From JADFXI01 sp963784135 (GTDB taxonomy: Bacteria; Nitrospirota; Thermodesulfovibrionia; Thermodesulfovibrionales; Dissulfurispiraceae), in NCBI GenBank assembly GCA_963784135.1, contig CAWAQG010000012.1, forward strand, positions 62,001 to 126,000: a stretch of DNA of 64,000 bases, written 5' to 3'. Position 1 is the first letter of the stretch, and each line of letters opens with the position of its first letter. This document shows, piece by piece, positions 55,175 through 64,000 of this stretch. A program made the position numbers and the translations under genes. The notes beneath the pieces were generated by a model, which saw nothing but the letters and a program-made list of their open reading frames with translations, made no database searches and was not told the origin of the DNA.

Positions 55175-55954
55175 TTACCCGCAAATATTATTTATTGCCA
55201 TAATCAGCTTAGGTAATTGCTCATCATATTCCCGCCTATGATTGCGATTCTGCCGCGCAGCCGCCGGTTGGGGAATGTATTTTTCGGCATTCAGAATGTT
55301 ATCTCGCAGTGCGGATCTCACAGTTTTGCCTATATACCAGATTTCATTTGCGTTTTCGATTGTTGGGCGCACGTAGACCCAGGAAATACTGATTAAATCC
55401 CTATATAATGCCTTTGTACGACTTTTGGATGCGAGGTTTTTCCAATGAGGGGGGCGTCGCGGATTCATGCATGCATGAATAGACGCGTCCGCAAGCCATA
55501 TGCCCTTATCCCTCAAGGCCTCAAGGGTTTGAACCTTCCAGGGCAGAGAGAAGTTCGGCACGGTCCATGTTCCCGCACATTTACCAAACAGTTCCCAATA
55601 ATCATCAGTGCCGGCATTGGTCTGACGAGGGGGCCTATCAAGAATTTCGTTACTGCCATATCCAAGACAATAGACCAGTCGGACAAATTGATCAGGGCAT
55701 GTTTGGGCTGATAACGGCAACTGGTCTCTTTTGATTTTACACATCATATCGTCCGCATCTGTAAATACGTGCGATTCGGCCAGCAGGACAAATTTCACCC
55801 GGTTAGGCCGCCAGAACCATCGATGCTTTTCGATTGCCAAAGCCGTCTCGAATGATTCAGGGCTCCAGCCAGCAGCTATTTCCCTGGGAGGCGTGAATTC
55901 CCGAATTAGCCTGGATCCCTCAGAATGTATAGTGCGTAAAAGATCCTCATCCAT
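55175..55954 (-). CDS. Unknown protein, possibly with a uracil-DNA-glycosylase-like fold
   Basis: 259 residues. V-K-F-V-L-L-A-E-S-H near 53, G-I-W-L-A-D-A-S-I-H-A near 150 and E-I-W-Y-I-G-K-T-V near 204 follow the order of core strands in uracil-DNA-glycosylase-like folds. No definite catalytic motif is present, so the fold idea is weak. It is the last of four minus-strand genes of unknown function that may form one unit. Confidence 0.5.
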   Translation of the reverse strand: MDEDLLRTIHSEGSRLIREFTPPREIAAGWSPESFETALAIEKHRWFWRPNRVKFVLLAESHVFTDADDMMCKIKRDQLPLSAQTCPDQFVRLVYCLGYGSNEILDRPPRQTNAGTDDYWELFGKCAGTWTVPNFSLPWKVQTLEALRDKGIWLADASIHACMNPRRPPHWKNLASKSRTKALYRDLISISWVYVRPTIENANEIWYIGKTVRSALRDNILNAEKYIPQPAAARQNRNHRREYDEQLPKLIMAINNICG

Positions 55955-56028
55955 CGTCTTATGGCCTATAGGTTCACCATACCTGAATCTTTCCGCAGCC
56001 AGTAAACAAGCTTTGCCAAGCAGGGTGG

Positions 56029-56568
56029 TTACGGTTGCCGTCTTTCATAGTTATTTAATTCCCATTGAGCAATTGAACAGTTTTCCGCAACTGCCAGTGC
56101 TTGAATAGCTGAAATAATGTCTAAATATTCTTTTTCCGTCAATATTTGGGTCCAGTTCACCCGCCCTCGAAAACTGGTTTGATCAATTACGATCTTGTCA
56201 ACCGGGCAGTGTGGCGGTTCCTCTATCTCTCCAAGGCACCAATAGTATTTAAGCGCCAAGTTTAACAGCTTCTGAGCAATGCCATATTTATATAGATGTT
56301 TTCCTAAAACTCCAGTATCAGCACTATTTGCATGGGTAATTATATCCCTTATGTTTTCACAGTGGCGCACTTCCCCCACTCTTTCTTTGTATTGAGGGAT
56401 AATGTTTTTCTTGATGTGTTCCACGACCTTATTTTTGAATATATTTATTTCGTCTCTGTTATCCTTCCAAGCACCCTCTTTATAAAGAGAGGCATGTTGA
56501 ACTGAAGCGTTCCATGCCAAAATCCATAGTTCACTTAGAATGTATTCTGTCTTATCATTTATAATCAT
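56029..56568 (-). CDS. Unknown protein
   Basis: 179 residues, mainly helical, with a Trp-rich N-terminus (E-L-W-I-L-A-W-N-A-S). P-P-H-C-P-V-D-K near 118 precedes a W-T-Q-I-L-T-E-K-E-Y segment. The start overlaps the upstream gene by 4 bp (TTATGA), so both are translated together. No family was recognised. Confidence 0.5.
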   Translation of the reverse strand: MIINDKTEYILSELWILAWNASVQHASLYKEGAWKDNRDEINIFKNKVVEHIKKNIIPQYKERVGEVRHCENIRDIITHANSADTGVLGKHLYKYGIAQKLLNLALKYYWCLGEIEEPPHCPVDKIVIDQTSFRGRVNWTQILTEKEYLDIISAIQALAVAENCSIAQWELNNYERRQP

Positions 56569-56951
56569 AATTTAATTGTACAAATCAATTTTCCTTTACT
56601 CATGAAAACATTTTTCCCAACTAATGCGACCTTGCCTGCTGAAGCCCCTTTGCTTTTTGTTTCACGCATGTGTTGTTTAAAGGTCTGGGGGCTTATTTCA
56701 TATAGCTTATACTCTTCATTGCTTTGCTCAAGGGCAGCAATTACGGCATCAATCCTTTCGAGCATTTTATAACTTACTCCAACATCAGTGGTTTTAAAGC
56801 GCGCACACCTTATCGTAATTTTTCTGTTTTTGAGCAAGAATTCATTGCTTGTTTTGCTGATAGCTGTTGCGCTAATCCTCTCTGCGATTTTCCTGGCTGT
56901 TTCTCTTCCATACTTATCTGCGCGAGCTCCGCTTTCTCTATCTTGTGGCAT
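56565..56951 (-). CDS. Unknown small basic protein
   Basis: 128 residues from the ATG at 56951, chosen because GGAGGG lies just before it; a longer reading to 56984 lacks a ribosome site. The N-terminal half holds a helix Y-G-R-E-T-A-R-K-I-A-E-R. The C-terminal part is basic (T-K-S-K-G-A-S-A-G-K) and ends in beta-like residues. Overlaps the next gene. No family was recognised. Confidence 0.5.
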   Translation of the reverse strand: MPQDRESGARADKYGRETARKIAERISATAISKTSNEFLLKNRKITIRCARFKTTDVGVSYKMLERIDAVIAALEQSNEEYKLYEISPQTFKQHMRETKSKGASAGKVALVGKNVFMSKGKLICTIKL

Positions 56952-57023
56952 ATACCCTCCTTTAAGGCACAACGTGCGACACACCGGGAGACAGCTTTTT
57001 CAGCTATCCAGTGCTACCGATGG

Positions 57024-57425
57024 TTATGCGAAAACGATCTCCATGAGCATTTCTTTTTCATCAGCGCTGACAATGAAACATTCTTCGATAGTAGATTTGT
57101 CTATTTTGAATATATTTGCCACTATGTCTTTTACAGTATTTGTGGCAGGAGAAGTGTATTTATTAGGCTCGCTCTTCGAGCCGTTGAAACGATATGCCCA
57201 AGCCTGACCGCTGCGCCCATAGATGTGAAGCTGATCACCACCCATTTTGGCAGATCGTCTATCAAGCCTGTATTGATGCCTACTGTCCCAGTCTTTTGTT
57301 TTGCCTTCTTCAATTAGAAACAGGTTCTCATATAATAGTTCTGGTGCTTTGTGAGAAGGCTTGTTCTTGAATATGACGACAATCTCCTCGGATTTGCCTT
57401 CGTGGTTGATGTTTTCTATCTTCAT
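57024..57425 (-). CDS. Unknown small protein
   Basis: 133 residues from the ATG at 57425, after AGGGGGG. It reads V-V-I-F-K-N-K-P-S, then H-I-Y-G-R-S-G-Q-A-W-A-Y-R-F near 72, a strand-turn pattern, and an acidic end. It is the first gene of the minus-strand set 55175-57425. About 290 bp without a gene separate it from the divergent HEPN gene, where promoters for both must lie. Confidence 0.5.
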   Translation of the reverse strand: MKIENINHEGKSEEIVVIFKNKPSHKAPELLYENLFLIEEGKTKDWDSRHQYRLDRRSAKMGGDQLHIYGRSGQAWAYRFNGSKSEPNKYTSPATNTVKDIVANIFKIDKSTIEECFIVSADEKEMLMEIVFA

Positions 57426-57718
57426 TCTCCCCCCTTGCATAACAATTACTATACGAGCTGTCGCATTCTCCCAGAAACTGTCTGAACTATAGCATAGCCA
57501 AAGGATATTTCAAATAGAAAAAATAGGCACAAAAACGGACCTACCCCTCCTATAGTGCCACTGATAATTAGAAAATTCCAGCCTGTTGGTTTTTGGATAA
57601 TTGCAACTTTGTATTTCTATCACCATACGAGCTAAAATTATGAAAGTCGGATAGAGCATGCATTTTCTTTGCATTGATAAAGTGATCATTAAAATGCTCC
57701 GGGGGTACTGAACTATTT

Positions 57719-59188
57719 ATGAAACCTTGGAAAAGACCGGAACTAAACCGCAAAGAGGATTATCTCGTGAATGCGACACTAATTGTAAATGGTGTTGAAA
57801 TCAACGATGTGCCATGCAAACTGTATTTGCCTGAGAGACCGCACGAGAAACCTTATGTAGTTTTTAAACCATCGAACACGGATTTTCATAAGATAACGAA
57901 TTCTTACAAAGGGTCTTTTAAAGCCGACATTTACGGTTCCGACAAGCAAATTAATTCGTCCATCGAGGCACCAGAGATACACTTTTCAGATAGTGCAATA
58001 AAAAATTGGGGCAATGGCATTGCAGAATCGACTGTGTATGGAGAACCACAAGACTTGCACATCATCCGTCATCTTGAGAATCCTGAAAAACAGGATAATA
58101 CTTCGATAGTGTTCTGGATCAGCCCAAATCGTTTTCTCTCGCCGTTTGTAATGAGGCGGCCCTCATATACTGGTGAAATAACATGTGATAGAAAAAGAAC
58201 CTTAGAATTTAAGATCAAGGATGATGTCATGCTGAAATTCGATAAGCATTACATGTCACGATATGCTGAAAATGGAGATTTTATCCAGTGGTCAAACCTG
58301 GTGGCATGTGCTGATCTGAATGTGCCCGCTGATAACGTCGAGACTTTGAACAGATATATGCTACAAGATGTTGACGATTTCCTTCTTGTTTCCTCGTTCG
58401 CGGCTGGAAATCGGATCGTATGTTTGGGCTGGGATGCCGTCGATAAGAACTATTACGCTACATACTACAGAGGAAACTATAGCTTTCCCGAGAACAAAAA
58501 AATCGATATTGATGAAGGCATTATAGACATTCAGGAATTCGAGAGGTTTATGCTAACCTGCTATCCCACATTTGTGTGCTTCGAAAATAAACTTGCCCTT
58601 CGTCATGCTCTTTACTCAGCTGTTCCATTAAAGCCCGCTACATTAGAAATCTCTTTTTTGAATACCTTTGCAGGTTTGGAAACACTTATCTTGGATTTTA
58701 AAAGGACAGAAAACCTTGAGTTCATTCTGCCCGAGAGGGAATGGGTTTCCCTCAGGAAACATCTTCAGAAATGCATAAAAAAATCAACTGAACCTAAACT
58801 TGAACGTAGTCAAAGAGCATCGATTTACTCCAAGCTTTGTGAGCTGAATCGTACATCTCTAAGGGAGACATTTGAGATATTTTGCCAGCACCATAAAATT
58901 GACTTGTCTGATTTATGGACTGTATTCGGAGAAAAAGGAACGGCAGGACTTTCAGATATAAGAAACAATCTTATTCATGGGGACCCATTCCCACAGGAGT
59001 TATTAGGAGCACTTGTTGTAGCTAATGAACATCTCAAATATATCTTAGAAAGGGCACTCATAAGAGTTCTTGGATGGGATGTTGAGAAAACAAAAGTCAA
59101 TTCAGCCTATCTTGGAATGCATCTTACATCCATAAGGGATTTACCAGCTGAACAGGCGCGGCTCTCTGATTTTATCTGTATCTTATAA
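57719..59188 (+). CDS. ApeA-like HEPN-domain protein
   Basis: 489 residues. The first 300 are a beta-rich domain like the N-terminal region of ApeA. A helical HEPN domain follows, with the RNase motif R-x4-H in S-D-I-R-N-N-L-I-H-G near residue 420. ApeA-type proteins are single-gene abortive-infection RNases that block phage growth. GGGGG precedes the ATG. It lies beside genes of unknown function and an IS21 element. Confidence 0.75.
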   Translation: MKPWKRPELNRKEDYLVNATLIVNGVEINDVPCKLYLPERPHEKPYVVFKPSNTDFHKITNSYKGSFKADIYGSDKQINSSIEAPEIHFSDSAIKNWGNGIAESTVYGEPQDLHIIRHLENPEKQDNTSIVFWISPNRFLSPFVMRRPSYTGEITCDRKRTLEFKIKDDVMLKFDKHYMSRYAENGDFIQWSNLVACADLNVPADNVETLNRYMLQDVDDFLLVSSFAAGNRIVCLGWDAVDKNYYATYYRGNYSFPENKKIDIDEGIIDIQEFERFMLTCYPTFVCFENKLALRHALYSAVPLKPATLEISFLNTFAGLETLILDFKRTENLEFILPEREWVSLRKHLQKCIKKSTEPKLERSQRASIYSKLCELNRTSLRETFEIFCQHHKIDLSDLWTVFGEKGTAGLSDIRNNLIHGDPFPQELLGALVVANEHLKYILERALIRVLGWDVEKTKVNSAYLGMHLTSIRDLPAEQARLSDFICIL

Positions 59189-59525
59189 CGCTTAAAAGCT
59201 TGCAATGTGACGCATTACCTTGTTTGTCAATACGCTTAGACCAGAGTACAATTTAGGCGGATAAAAAAACAAAGTGGGTTTTTACGCTATATGAGTGGAT
59301 ATTCCGGGGCAAGTCGGCCACCTATTCCGACGTAAAGCGGCCACCCTTTCCGATTTATTCCGGCCACTGATTCCGGAGCAACCCGGCCACCCCTTTAGTG
59401 GGTTTCGGAACAGTTGACGGAAACAGGGTTTAAGTCTTAATCCCACCTGAAAAGCATAGCTTCGCTGGATAATTCAATAACAAAACAGCCATTGTTTTCC
59501 CTTGAAAAAATATTCAGGAGGAATG

Positions 59526-61061
59526 ATGGCAGCGGAGCGACTGACAATGCGAAAAACAAAAGAGATATTGAGGCTTCATTTTGGCTTAGGGATGTCCGGG
59601 CGGAAAATATCCCAATCCTGCAATATAGCACGCAGTACAGTGGCAGATTACATCATGAAAGCCAAGGCAGCTGGTATAGGCTGGCCGCTGCCTGAGGGTC
59701 TCGATGATGCAGCGCTTGATGCAAAGTTATTTGCCAACCAGCAGGTAAAAACCTCAGATAAGCCGATGCCCCTCATGGAAGAAATCCACAAAGAGCTGCG
59801 GAAGAAAGGAGTAACTCTTCAGCTCCTGTGGATAGAATACAAACAAAGCAATCCCGATGGCTATCAATATTCACGTTATTGCGAATTGTACAGCAACTGG
59901 ACAGAGACACTGGATCTGAGCTTACGGCAGGAATACCGTGCTGGGGAAAAGATGTTTGTGGATTTTGCAGGCAAAGGCATCGCCATAACGAATCCGGTAA
60001 CCGGAGAGGCGAGAGATGCTGAGATCTTCGTAGCCATACTGGGTGCCAGCAACTACACCTATGCCGAGGCTGTTGAAAGACAGGATTTGCCGAGTTGGAT
60101 AGACCTGCACTCAAATGCCTATGAGTATTTTGGCGGGGTTGCTGAGATCACAATCCCGGACAATCTTAAAGATGCAGTCACAAAACCATGCAGGTATGAG
60201 CCGGACCTCAACCCCTCTTATCAGGCGATGGCGGAACACTATGGGACGGTGATAATCCCTGCCCGAGTAAGAAAGCCGAAAGACAAAGCAAAAGTCGAAA
60301 CGGCAGTTCTACTGGTGACAAGGTGGATAACAGCGGCATTGAGACATCACACCTTCTTCAGTTTGTCAGAACTCAACAACAAGATAAAGGAACTCCTTGC
60401 AAGCCTTAATGACAGGAAGTTCAAAAAACTCAACACCACCCGCAGGGAGCTATTCGAGACATTGGATAGGCCGTCACTCAAACCTTTGCCCGCGGAACGG
60501 TATGAGTATAAAGAGTTTAAGAAAGCCCGGGTACATATCGATTATCACATAGAGATAGAAAGTCACTTCTATAGTGCGCCTCATCAGTTAAGGAAGAAAG
60601 AAGTAGACGTATGGTTTACGGCGCGCAGGGTGGAAATATTCTATAAGGGCAACAGAGTGGCGACCCATGCAAGGAGCTACGAAAAGGGCAAATTCACGAC
60701 CATCCCGGAGCACAGACCGGAAGCCCATAAGCAATATTATGAATGGACACCTTCACGGATAATCACCTGGGCGGCGCAGACAGGGCCGGAGACAGCCTCA
60801 CTTATTGAAAACATCCTTTCCAGCAGGCCACATCCCGAACAGGCGTACCGGTCCTGCCTGGGCGTAATAAGCCTGGGCAAAAAGTTTACACCTGAAAGAC
60901 TGGAAGCGGCCTGCAGGAGGGCTGTGCATATAAAGGCTTATTCGTATAAGAGCGTGAAATCCATCCTCAAGACCGGCCTCGACAAGCATCCAATAAACAA
61001 ACAGAAGGAGGTGACGCCTATAGAACATGAAAATATCAGGGGCGACAGTTATTACAACTAA
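59526..61061 (+). CDS. istA: IS21-family transposase IstA
   Basis: About 511 residues from the ATG at 59526, after AGGAGG. The N-terminal HTH is L-G-M-S-G-R-K-I-S-Q-S-C-N-I-A-R-S-T-V near 20-40. The rve core has M-F-V-D-F-A-G-K near 138, then E-I-T-I-P-D-N-L-K near 210 and K-D-K-A-K-V-E near 255 with the final Glu. It cuts and joins the IS ends with the help of IstB. Confidence 0.92.
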   Translation: MAAERLTMRKTKEILRLHFGLGMSGRKISQSCNIARSTVADYIMKAKAAGIGWPLPEGLDDAALDAKLFANQQVKTSDKPMPLMEEIHKELRKKGVTLQLLWIEYKQSNPDGYQYSRYCELYSNWTETLDLSLRQEYRAGEKMFVDFAGKGIAITNPVTGEARDAEIFVAILGASNYTYAEAVERQDLPSWIDLHSNAYEYFGGVAEITIPDNLKDAVTKPCRYEPDLNPSYQAMAEHYGTVIIPARVRKPKDKAKVETAVLLVTRWITAALRHHTFFSLSELNNKIKELLASLNDRKFKKLNTTRRELFETLDRPSLKPLPAERYEYKEFKKARVHIDYHIEIESHFYSAPHQLRKKEVDVWFTARRVEIFYKGNRVATHARSYEKGKFTTIPEHRPEAHKQYYEWTPSRIITWAAQTGPETASLIENILSSRPHPEQAYRSCLGVISLGKKFTPERLEAACRRAVHIKAYSYKSVKSILKTGLDKHPINKQKEVTPIEHENIRGDSYYN

Positions 61062-61082
61062 AACAATGCAGGAGGAAAATAA

Positions 61083-61835
61083 TTGAATAATCAAACCGTA
61101 GAAAAACTCTATCAGATGAAACTTCACACAATGGCTGCCGCTTTCAAAGAACAGCTTGATCAGCCGTCAATGGGCAGCCTTAGCTTTGAGGAAAGGATCG
61201 CGATGATGGTTGACCGTGAATGGCTGTTCAGAGAAAATAGACGTTTAGGGAGAAGACTTAAGTCGGCGAAGCTGAAACATCAGGCCACCGTAGAGGATAT
61301 AGACTTCAGACATCCCAGAGGGCTCGATAAATCTGTTGTCCTGACTCTGTCAAACTGCCAGTGGATAAAAGGCCACCACAATGTGATTATCACCGGGCCG
61401 ACCGGCATCGGGAAGTCCTATATTGCAGAGGCGTTTGCAGATAAGGGGTGCAGGGAAGGATTTACAGCACTGTGTTATAGGTCCCCACGGCTTTTTGAAG
61501 AACTCGCAATTGCAAGAGGCGACGGCAGCCACATCAAATATCTGAACAGGCTCGCAAGAATAGATGTCCTTATTGTGGATGACTGGGGACTTGCTCCTCT
61601 GTCTGATACAGAGCGAAGAGACTTCCTGGAGGTGATAGAAGACAGACACGGCATGCGTTCAACCATCATAACCAGTCAGTACCCTGTTTCAAAATGGTAT
61701 GACATTATAGGAGAACCTACGATGGCCGACGCCATCCTCGACAGAATAGTACATAACGCGCATAAGATTAACTTAAAGGGAGAGTCCATGAGAAAAACAA
61801 GGACTAAATTGACGCAGACCGATCAGCACAAGTAA
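61083..61835 (+). CDS. istB: IS21-family ATPase IstB
   Basis: 250 residues from a TTG start, with AGGAGG just before. AAA+ motifs: G-P-T-G-I-G-K-S-Y near 102 (Walker A), L-I-V-D-D-W-G-L near 163 (Walker B). IstB loads target DNA for IstA. Reading ends T-Q-T-D-Q-H-K. It lies 21 bp after istA. Confidence 0.92.
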   Translation: MNNQTVEKLYQMKLHTMAAAFKEQLDQPSMGSLSFEERIAMMVDREWLFRENRRLGRRLKSAKLKHQATVEDIDFRHPRGLDKSVVLTLSNCQWIKGHHNVIITGPTGIGKSYIAEAFADKGCREGFTALCYRSPRLFEELAIARGDGSHIKYLNRLARIDVLIVDDWGLAPLSDTERRDFLEVIEDRHGMRSTIITSQYPVSKWYDIIGEPTMADAILDRIVHNAHKINLKGESMRKTRTKLTQTDQHK

Positions 61836-62121
61836 GATAAAAGCGTCCAGCTTCGCTATGCTTTCTGAGGTGGCCGGAATGACCGGAACACGTGGACGGA
61901 ATGACAGCGGAATGACTGGCCGGAATCAGCGGAATACGCAATATGAGTGTAAGTGAGCATTTGGGGTCTACTTGATTATTGACTTTTGCCACCATTACTG
62001 AACAGTTTGCACCCGTATTTTTGCGACAATTGCCGAAGTACTCCACAGAATTTTCCTGATCATCGTTCGCGTTGACTCCTGCGAGTTATCTTGTTAAGCT
62101 TGCCCAACACTGAAATAAAAA

Positions 62122-62159
62122 AAAGCCTTGGGATCGCATTACTGCAGTCCCAAGGCTTT
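62122..62159 (-). terminator. Terminator after the unknown minus-strand gene
   Basis: AAAGCCTTGGGA and TCCCAAGGCTTT form a 12-bp stem with a 14-nt loop. On the minus strand it ends in a run of eight T. It lies 6 nt after the TAA at 62168-62166 in the mended reading of the gene. Confidence 0.85.
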
Positions 62160-62165
62160 CAATGT

Positions 62166-62796
62166 TTACATGCTGGAGTTTATAGGGTAAATCTTTCGTT
62201 TGGTATTCACCCGAAGATCTTTGGACGCAATTCGCCCCTGGTTCCGTTTGGCTTCGGCGATTATGTATTTCTGTAGTATAATTTTCTGGCTGATAATTCC
62301 TGAAGAACATGGAAGACCGTTGAGCTTGTCGAAAGGTACGCACAACGTAATCCTTGGGAAAGGGTTTCCTGGCGATAATTTCCGCCAGGTTTCCCTTTAT
62401 GTTGCGGTAGCACTTTTTTTCAAGCCGCATGTCGACTTTCCCATTTACACGGCGGATTTTCAGCATGATTGTGCCGTATTGAAAATAATATGGCTCACAC
62501 CGAACATCCTGCCAATGATCGGGATCGGGAACATTTTTCTCTATGCCGTCGGTCTTTAGTAAGAGACATTGATGCTCATGCCTCACCAGGATATAGTTGG
62601 CAATGCCTTTTTGCTTGTTCCGATATCGTCTATCCTTGTCCTGATTTGCCATATACTTGGCAATCAGTTTTTGATCAATAGCCGGCCATTTGCCGATCTT
62701 GTCTTTGGGATATTTGATACTGCAAAAATAGAAATATCCATGAGAAAATAACCTTTCAACCTGCTGAACATACGCTTCCCATTGTTCTATGACCAT
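62166..62796 (-). CDS. Unknown protein behind a structured RNA leader (one frameshift)
   Basis: The ATG at 62796 follows GGGAGGT at 8 nt. It encodes M-V-I-E-Q-W-E-A-Y-V then F-Y-F-C-S-I-K-Y-P, G-I-A-N-Y-I-L-V-R-H-E-H near 65-75 and a basic end. A frameshift at about 62300-62335 changes the reading. In the other frame a Lys/Arg-rich end (S-G-I-I-S-Q-K-I-I-L-Q-K, finishing I-N-S-S-M) stops at TAA 62168, right before the terminator; without mending, the frame runs through the terminator to 62086. Mended length is about 210 residues. No family was recognised. The H-E-H may be a metal or nuclease site, a weak lead. Confidence 0.6.
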
Positions 62797-63720
62797 TTTT
62801 ATACCTCCCGGTATTTTTTTGTGGCCAAGCCCTCCCGGACTATTCCCCCTGAAAAGGGGAAGGCGACTTGCCGGATCGCCTGCTAAAAAGAAGAAAAAGG
62901 TAAGCTCTTTCGTCGCGCCTTTTATGCGAGTGCCAATCTCGCGGCGCACCCGGAAACACTGCCTTGCATTTCCGGGCTCGATACTGCTGAAACTACTCAA
63001 GTTTGCTCTCACACCTCGCACATCTTAAGATGCCGGTCGGTGCTTGCCGATGTTATCTCATGCCTCCAGGTCAGCAGTCCGGTCGCATCCAGCAAAAGGA
63101 TAATACGGGCGGAACACAGAAGTTCCCGGTTACTCATCACTAGAGTAGTGACTTTCGCTCTCCTTTTTGCCTTCACCTGCGGTTCGGCCTCGCCGCTCTG
63201 CTGACCCTCACCTGGTTGCGGCCTTCGTAAGAAGGTCGCTTTAGCTGGTTAAGCTTTCACCATAAGATATTACTATCTCATGGCTCCCCAGCCAGGCTGG
63301 GTTATGCCATTACTGGCATCCCCCAGTGCCGATTTGCACGGCTTCGGACATGATGTACACGTCGCCCGATGCTCTTGGGTTATAACCCAGTGAGGAAGTA
63401 GCGGAAATTGATCCGCAGTCCCTGTTCCCACGACGCAAGCGATCTCCTCGCACGTCGCGAGCCCCCCTGATGCCTGCATGACGGGTGGTACCCGACATTG
63501 GCGGCCTCAGTGCCTCAGCAATCCGGTGGGCAACCGGTTGCCTACAGCTAATCTTCTTCTTAGCTTCTGGATCGAACAATTTGGTTTGGTATGGGTTGGA
63601 ATACTGGTAACGCGCGCCGGGGTCGCAACTATTTCCCCGTGCGGAAGAGGATTAAATAGACCAAAATTGAGGCGAAAAAGCTGTCCTCTTAACTCACTGC
63701 ATTTTCATGCTTATTACCGG
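62797..63720 (-). ncRNA. Large candidate structured RNA upstream of an unknown gene
   Basis: About 900 nt without a convincing gene but full of short stems. Examples, each perfect unless noted: 62802-62813, 62843-62861, 62949-62976 (8 bp), 63021-63032, 63138-63150, 63218-63239 (9 bp with one G-U), 63287-63301, 63304-63319, 63376-63389, 63401-63416, 63523-63537 and 63546-63565. The stem 62802-62813 encloses the ribosome site of the gene that follows. A reading up to 63021 in frame with the gene passes through these stems and lacks protein-like composition. Ends are not fixed; the 5' end may be near 63700. Confidence 0.5.
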
Positions 63721-64000
63721 ATGCGCGAAGATCATTAGGAATACAGTCTCATCGATAAAAAAAAGTAATTTTCGTCTCAATTACGTGTTTGCCATTCCCG
63801 GAGATACGGGATCTAATGGGAACCTGTTGATGCGAAGTCTGTGCATAAAAAGACTCTGCCTGCAGTTAATGCCTAATTCCCCAAGCTTGTTGCCCAGGGA
63901 AAAGGCATGTAATCCTCTGCATATGCAGATACCGGCCCTGATCAAGCGGCCTATGGATTGATACTATATATTAGAATTCTCATTTGCGTGACAATAAAAT
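63721..64000. other. Right edge of the window, no gene seen
   Basis: No convincing gene or named element. TCTGCATATGCAGA near 63915-63928 is a perfect palindrome. A reading of 84 codons at 63707-63961 has no ribosome site or protein-like pattern. The promoter of the minus-strand RNA may lie here. Confidence 0.4.

Larger units (their letters stand above)
59296..61940 (+). mobile_element. IS21-family insertion sequence (2645 bp)
   Basis: It encodes IstA and IstB. The ends are TGGATATTCCGGGGCAAGTC on the left and the complement of TGCGTATTCCGCTGATTCC on the right, both starting TG. Several subterminal CGGCCAC copies follow, as is usual. The 7-bp target duplication ATATGAG is at 59289-59295 and 61941-61947. 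Confidence 0.88.

Noticed and set aside
62797..63021. An N-terminal extension of the unknown protein up to 63021
   Set aside because: It runs through several stems, has poly-Phe and other non-protein-like runs, and a much better start with a ribosome site exists at 62796.
62797..63720. A group II or group I intron, or an IscB/HEARO-type omega RNA
   Set aside because: No domain V-like motif, reverse transcriptase, LAGLIDADG or IscB-like protein is visible. Not excluded by calculation, so it is left as an unknown structured RNA.
63707..63961. A protein gene at the right edge
   Set aside because: No ribosome site, no protein-like pattern, and it overlaps the likely 5' part of the minus-strand RNA.
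1..64000. CRISPR arrays, rRNA or whole tRNA genes
   Set aside because: No regularly spaced direct repeats of suitable size, and no full cloverleaf or rRNA sequence was found. Only a 3' tmRNA/tRNA-Ala fragment is present.

Overview
The window is chromosomal DNA from a diderm (Gram-negative) bacterium. This follows from an intact bamA, Wzx/glycosyltransferase genes, a type IV pilin with pilS/pilR/pilC-like genes and an SLH-domain protein. The gene mix and the short dispersed intergenic palindromes look like Nitrospirota or a Desulfobacterota relative, but that placement is inference. No rRNA and no complete tRNA was seen.

Region 1 (1-20.5 kb) is housekeeping plus surface polysaccharide. bamA is followed by the first codons of a probable skp/ompH. 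Then comes a long minus-strand cluster with GDP-mannose dehydratase, five GT4-type and one GT2-type glycosyltransferases, two methyltransferases, a DegT-type aminotransferase, a Wzx-like flippase and a DUF2723-type membrane protein. Three small modules sit in or beside it: hicBA, hepT/mntA and an orphan addiction-module antitoxin. A pilin gene with a near-consensus sigma70 promoter and a strong terminator closes the region.

Region 2 (20.5-31 kb) has a pilS-like kinase, a pilR-like NtrC-family regulator, pilC, an ECF sigma factor with a CpxP/Spy-like periplasmic protein, and a MacA/MacB-like efflux operon. Nearly every gene here carries single-base frameshifts that can be read through by eye. 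That points either to local sequence error or to decay. Two near-identical 1367-bp ISNCY-like elements lie in opposite orientation at 5316-6682 and 31105-32471. Each has its own 17-bp target duplication, so they inserted independently. An SLH protein gene, a secreted beta-rich protein gene and a frameshifted vapC-like pair follow.

Region 3 (36.1-64 kb) looks like an integrated element carrying a defence island. It opens with a detached tmRNA (or tRNA-Ala) 3' end beside a tyrosine recombinase. Inside are: an unknown gene split by an IS630 element; a PanAT-type toxin-antitoxin pair; a four-gene ubiquitin-like operon (double Ubl, Cys-less E2-like, JAMM protease, E1-like) divergent from an XRE plus ImmA/IrrE regulator pair, with TATCCT half-sites between them; a TcmP plus three-Cys radical-SAM-like pair; a type I R-M system with a frameshifted hsdR and an HNH gene; a degenerate RNase HIII-like protein; several unknown genes; an ApeA-like HEPN protein; and an IS21 element with a 7-bp target duplication. 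The right end of the element was not found and probably lies outside the window.

The most unusual locus is at 62.1-63.7 kb on the minus strand. About 900 nt of non-coding DNA packed with small hairpins leads into an unrecognised protein of about 210 residues. A hairpin overlaps its ribosome-binding site, and a strong terminator follows its stop. It looks like a structured-RNA plus protein unit of unknown type.
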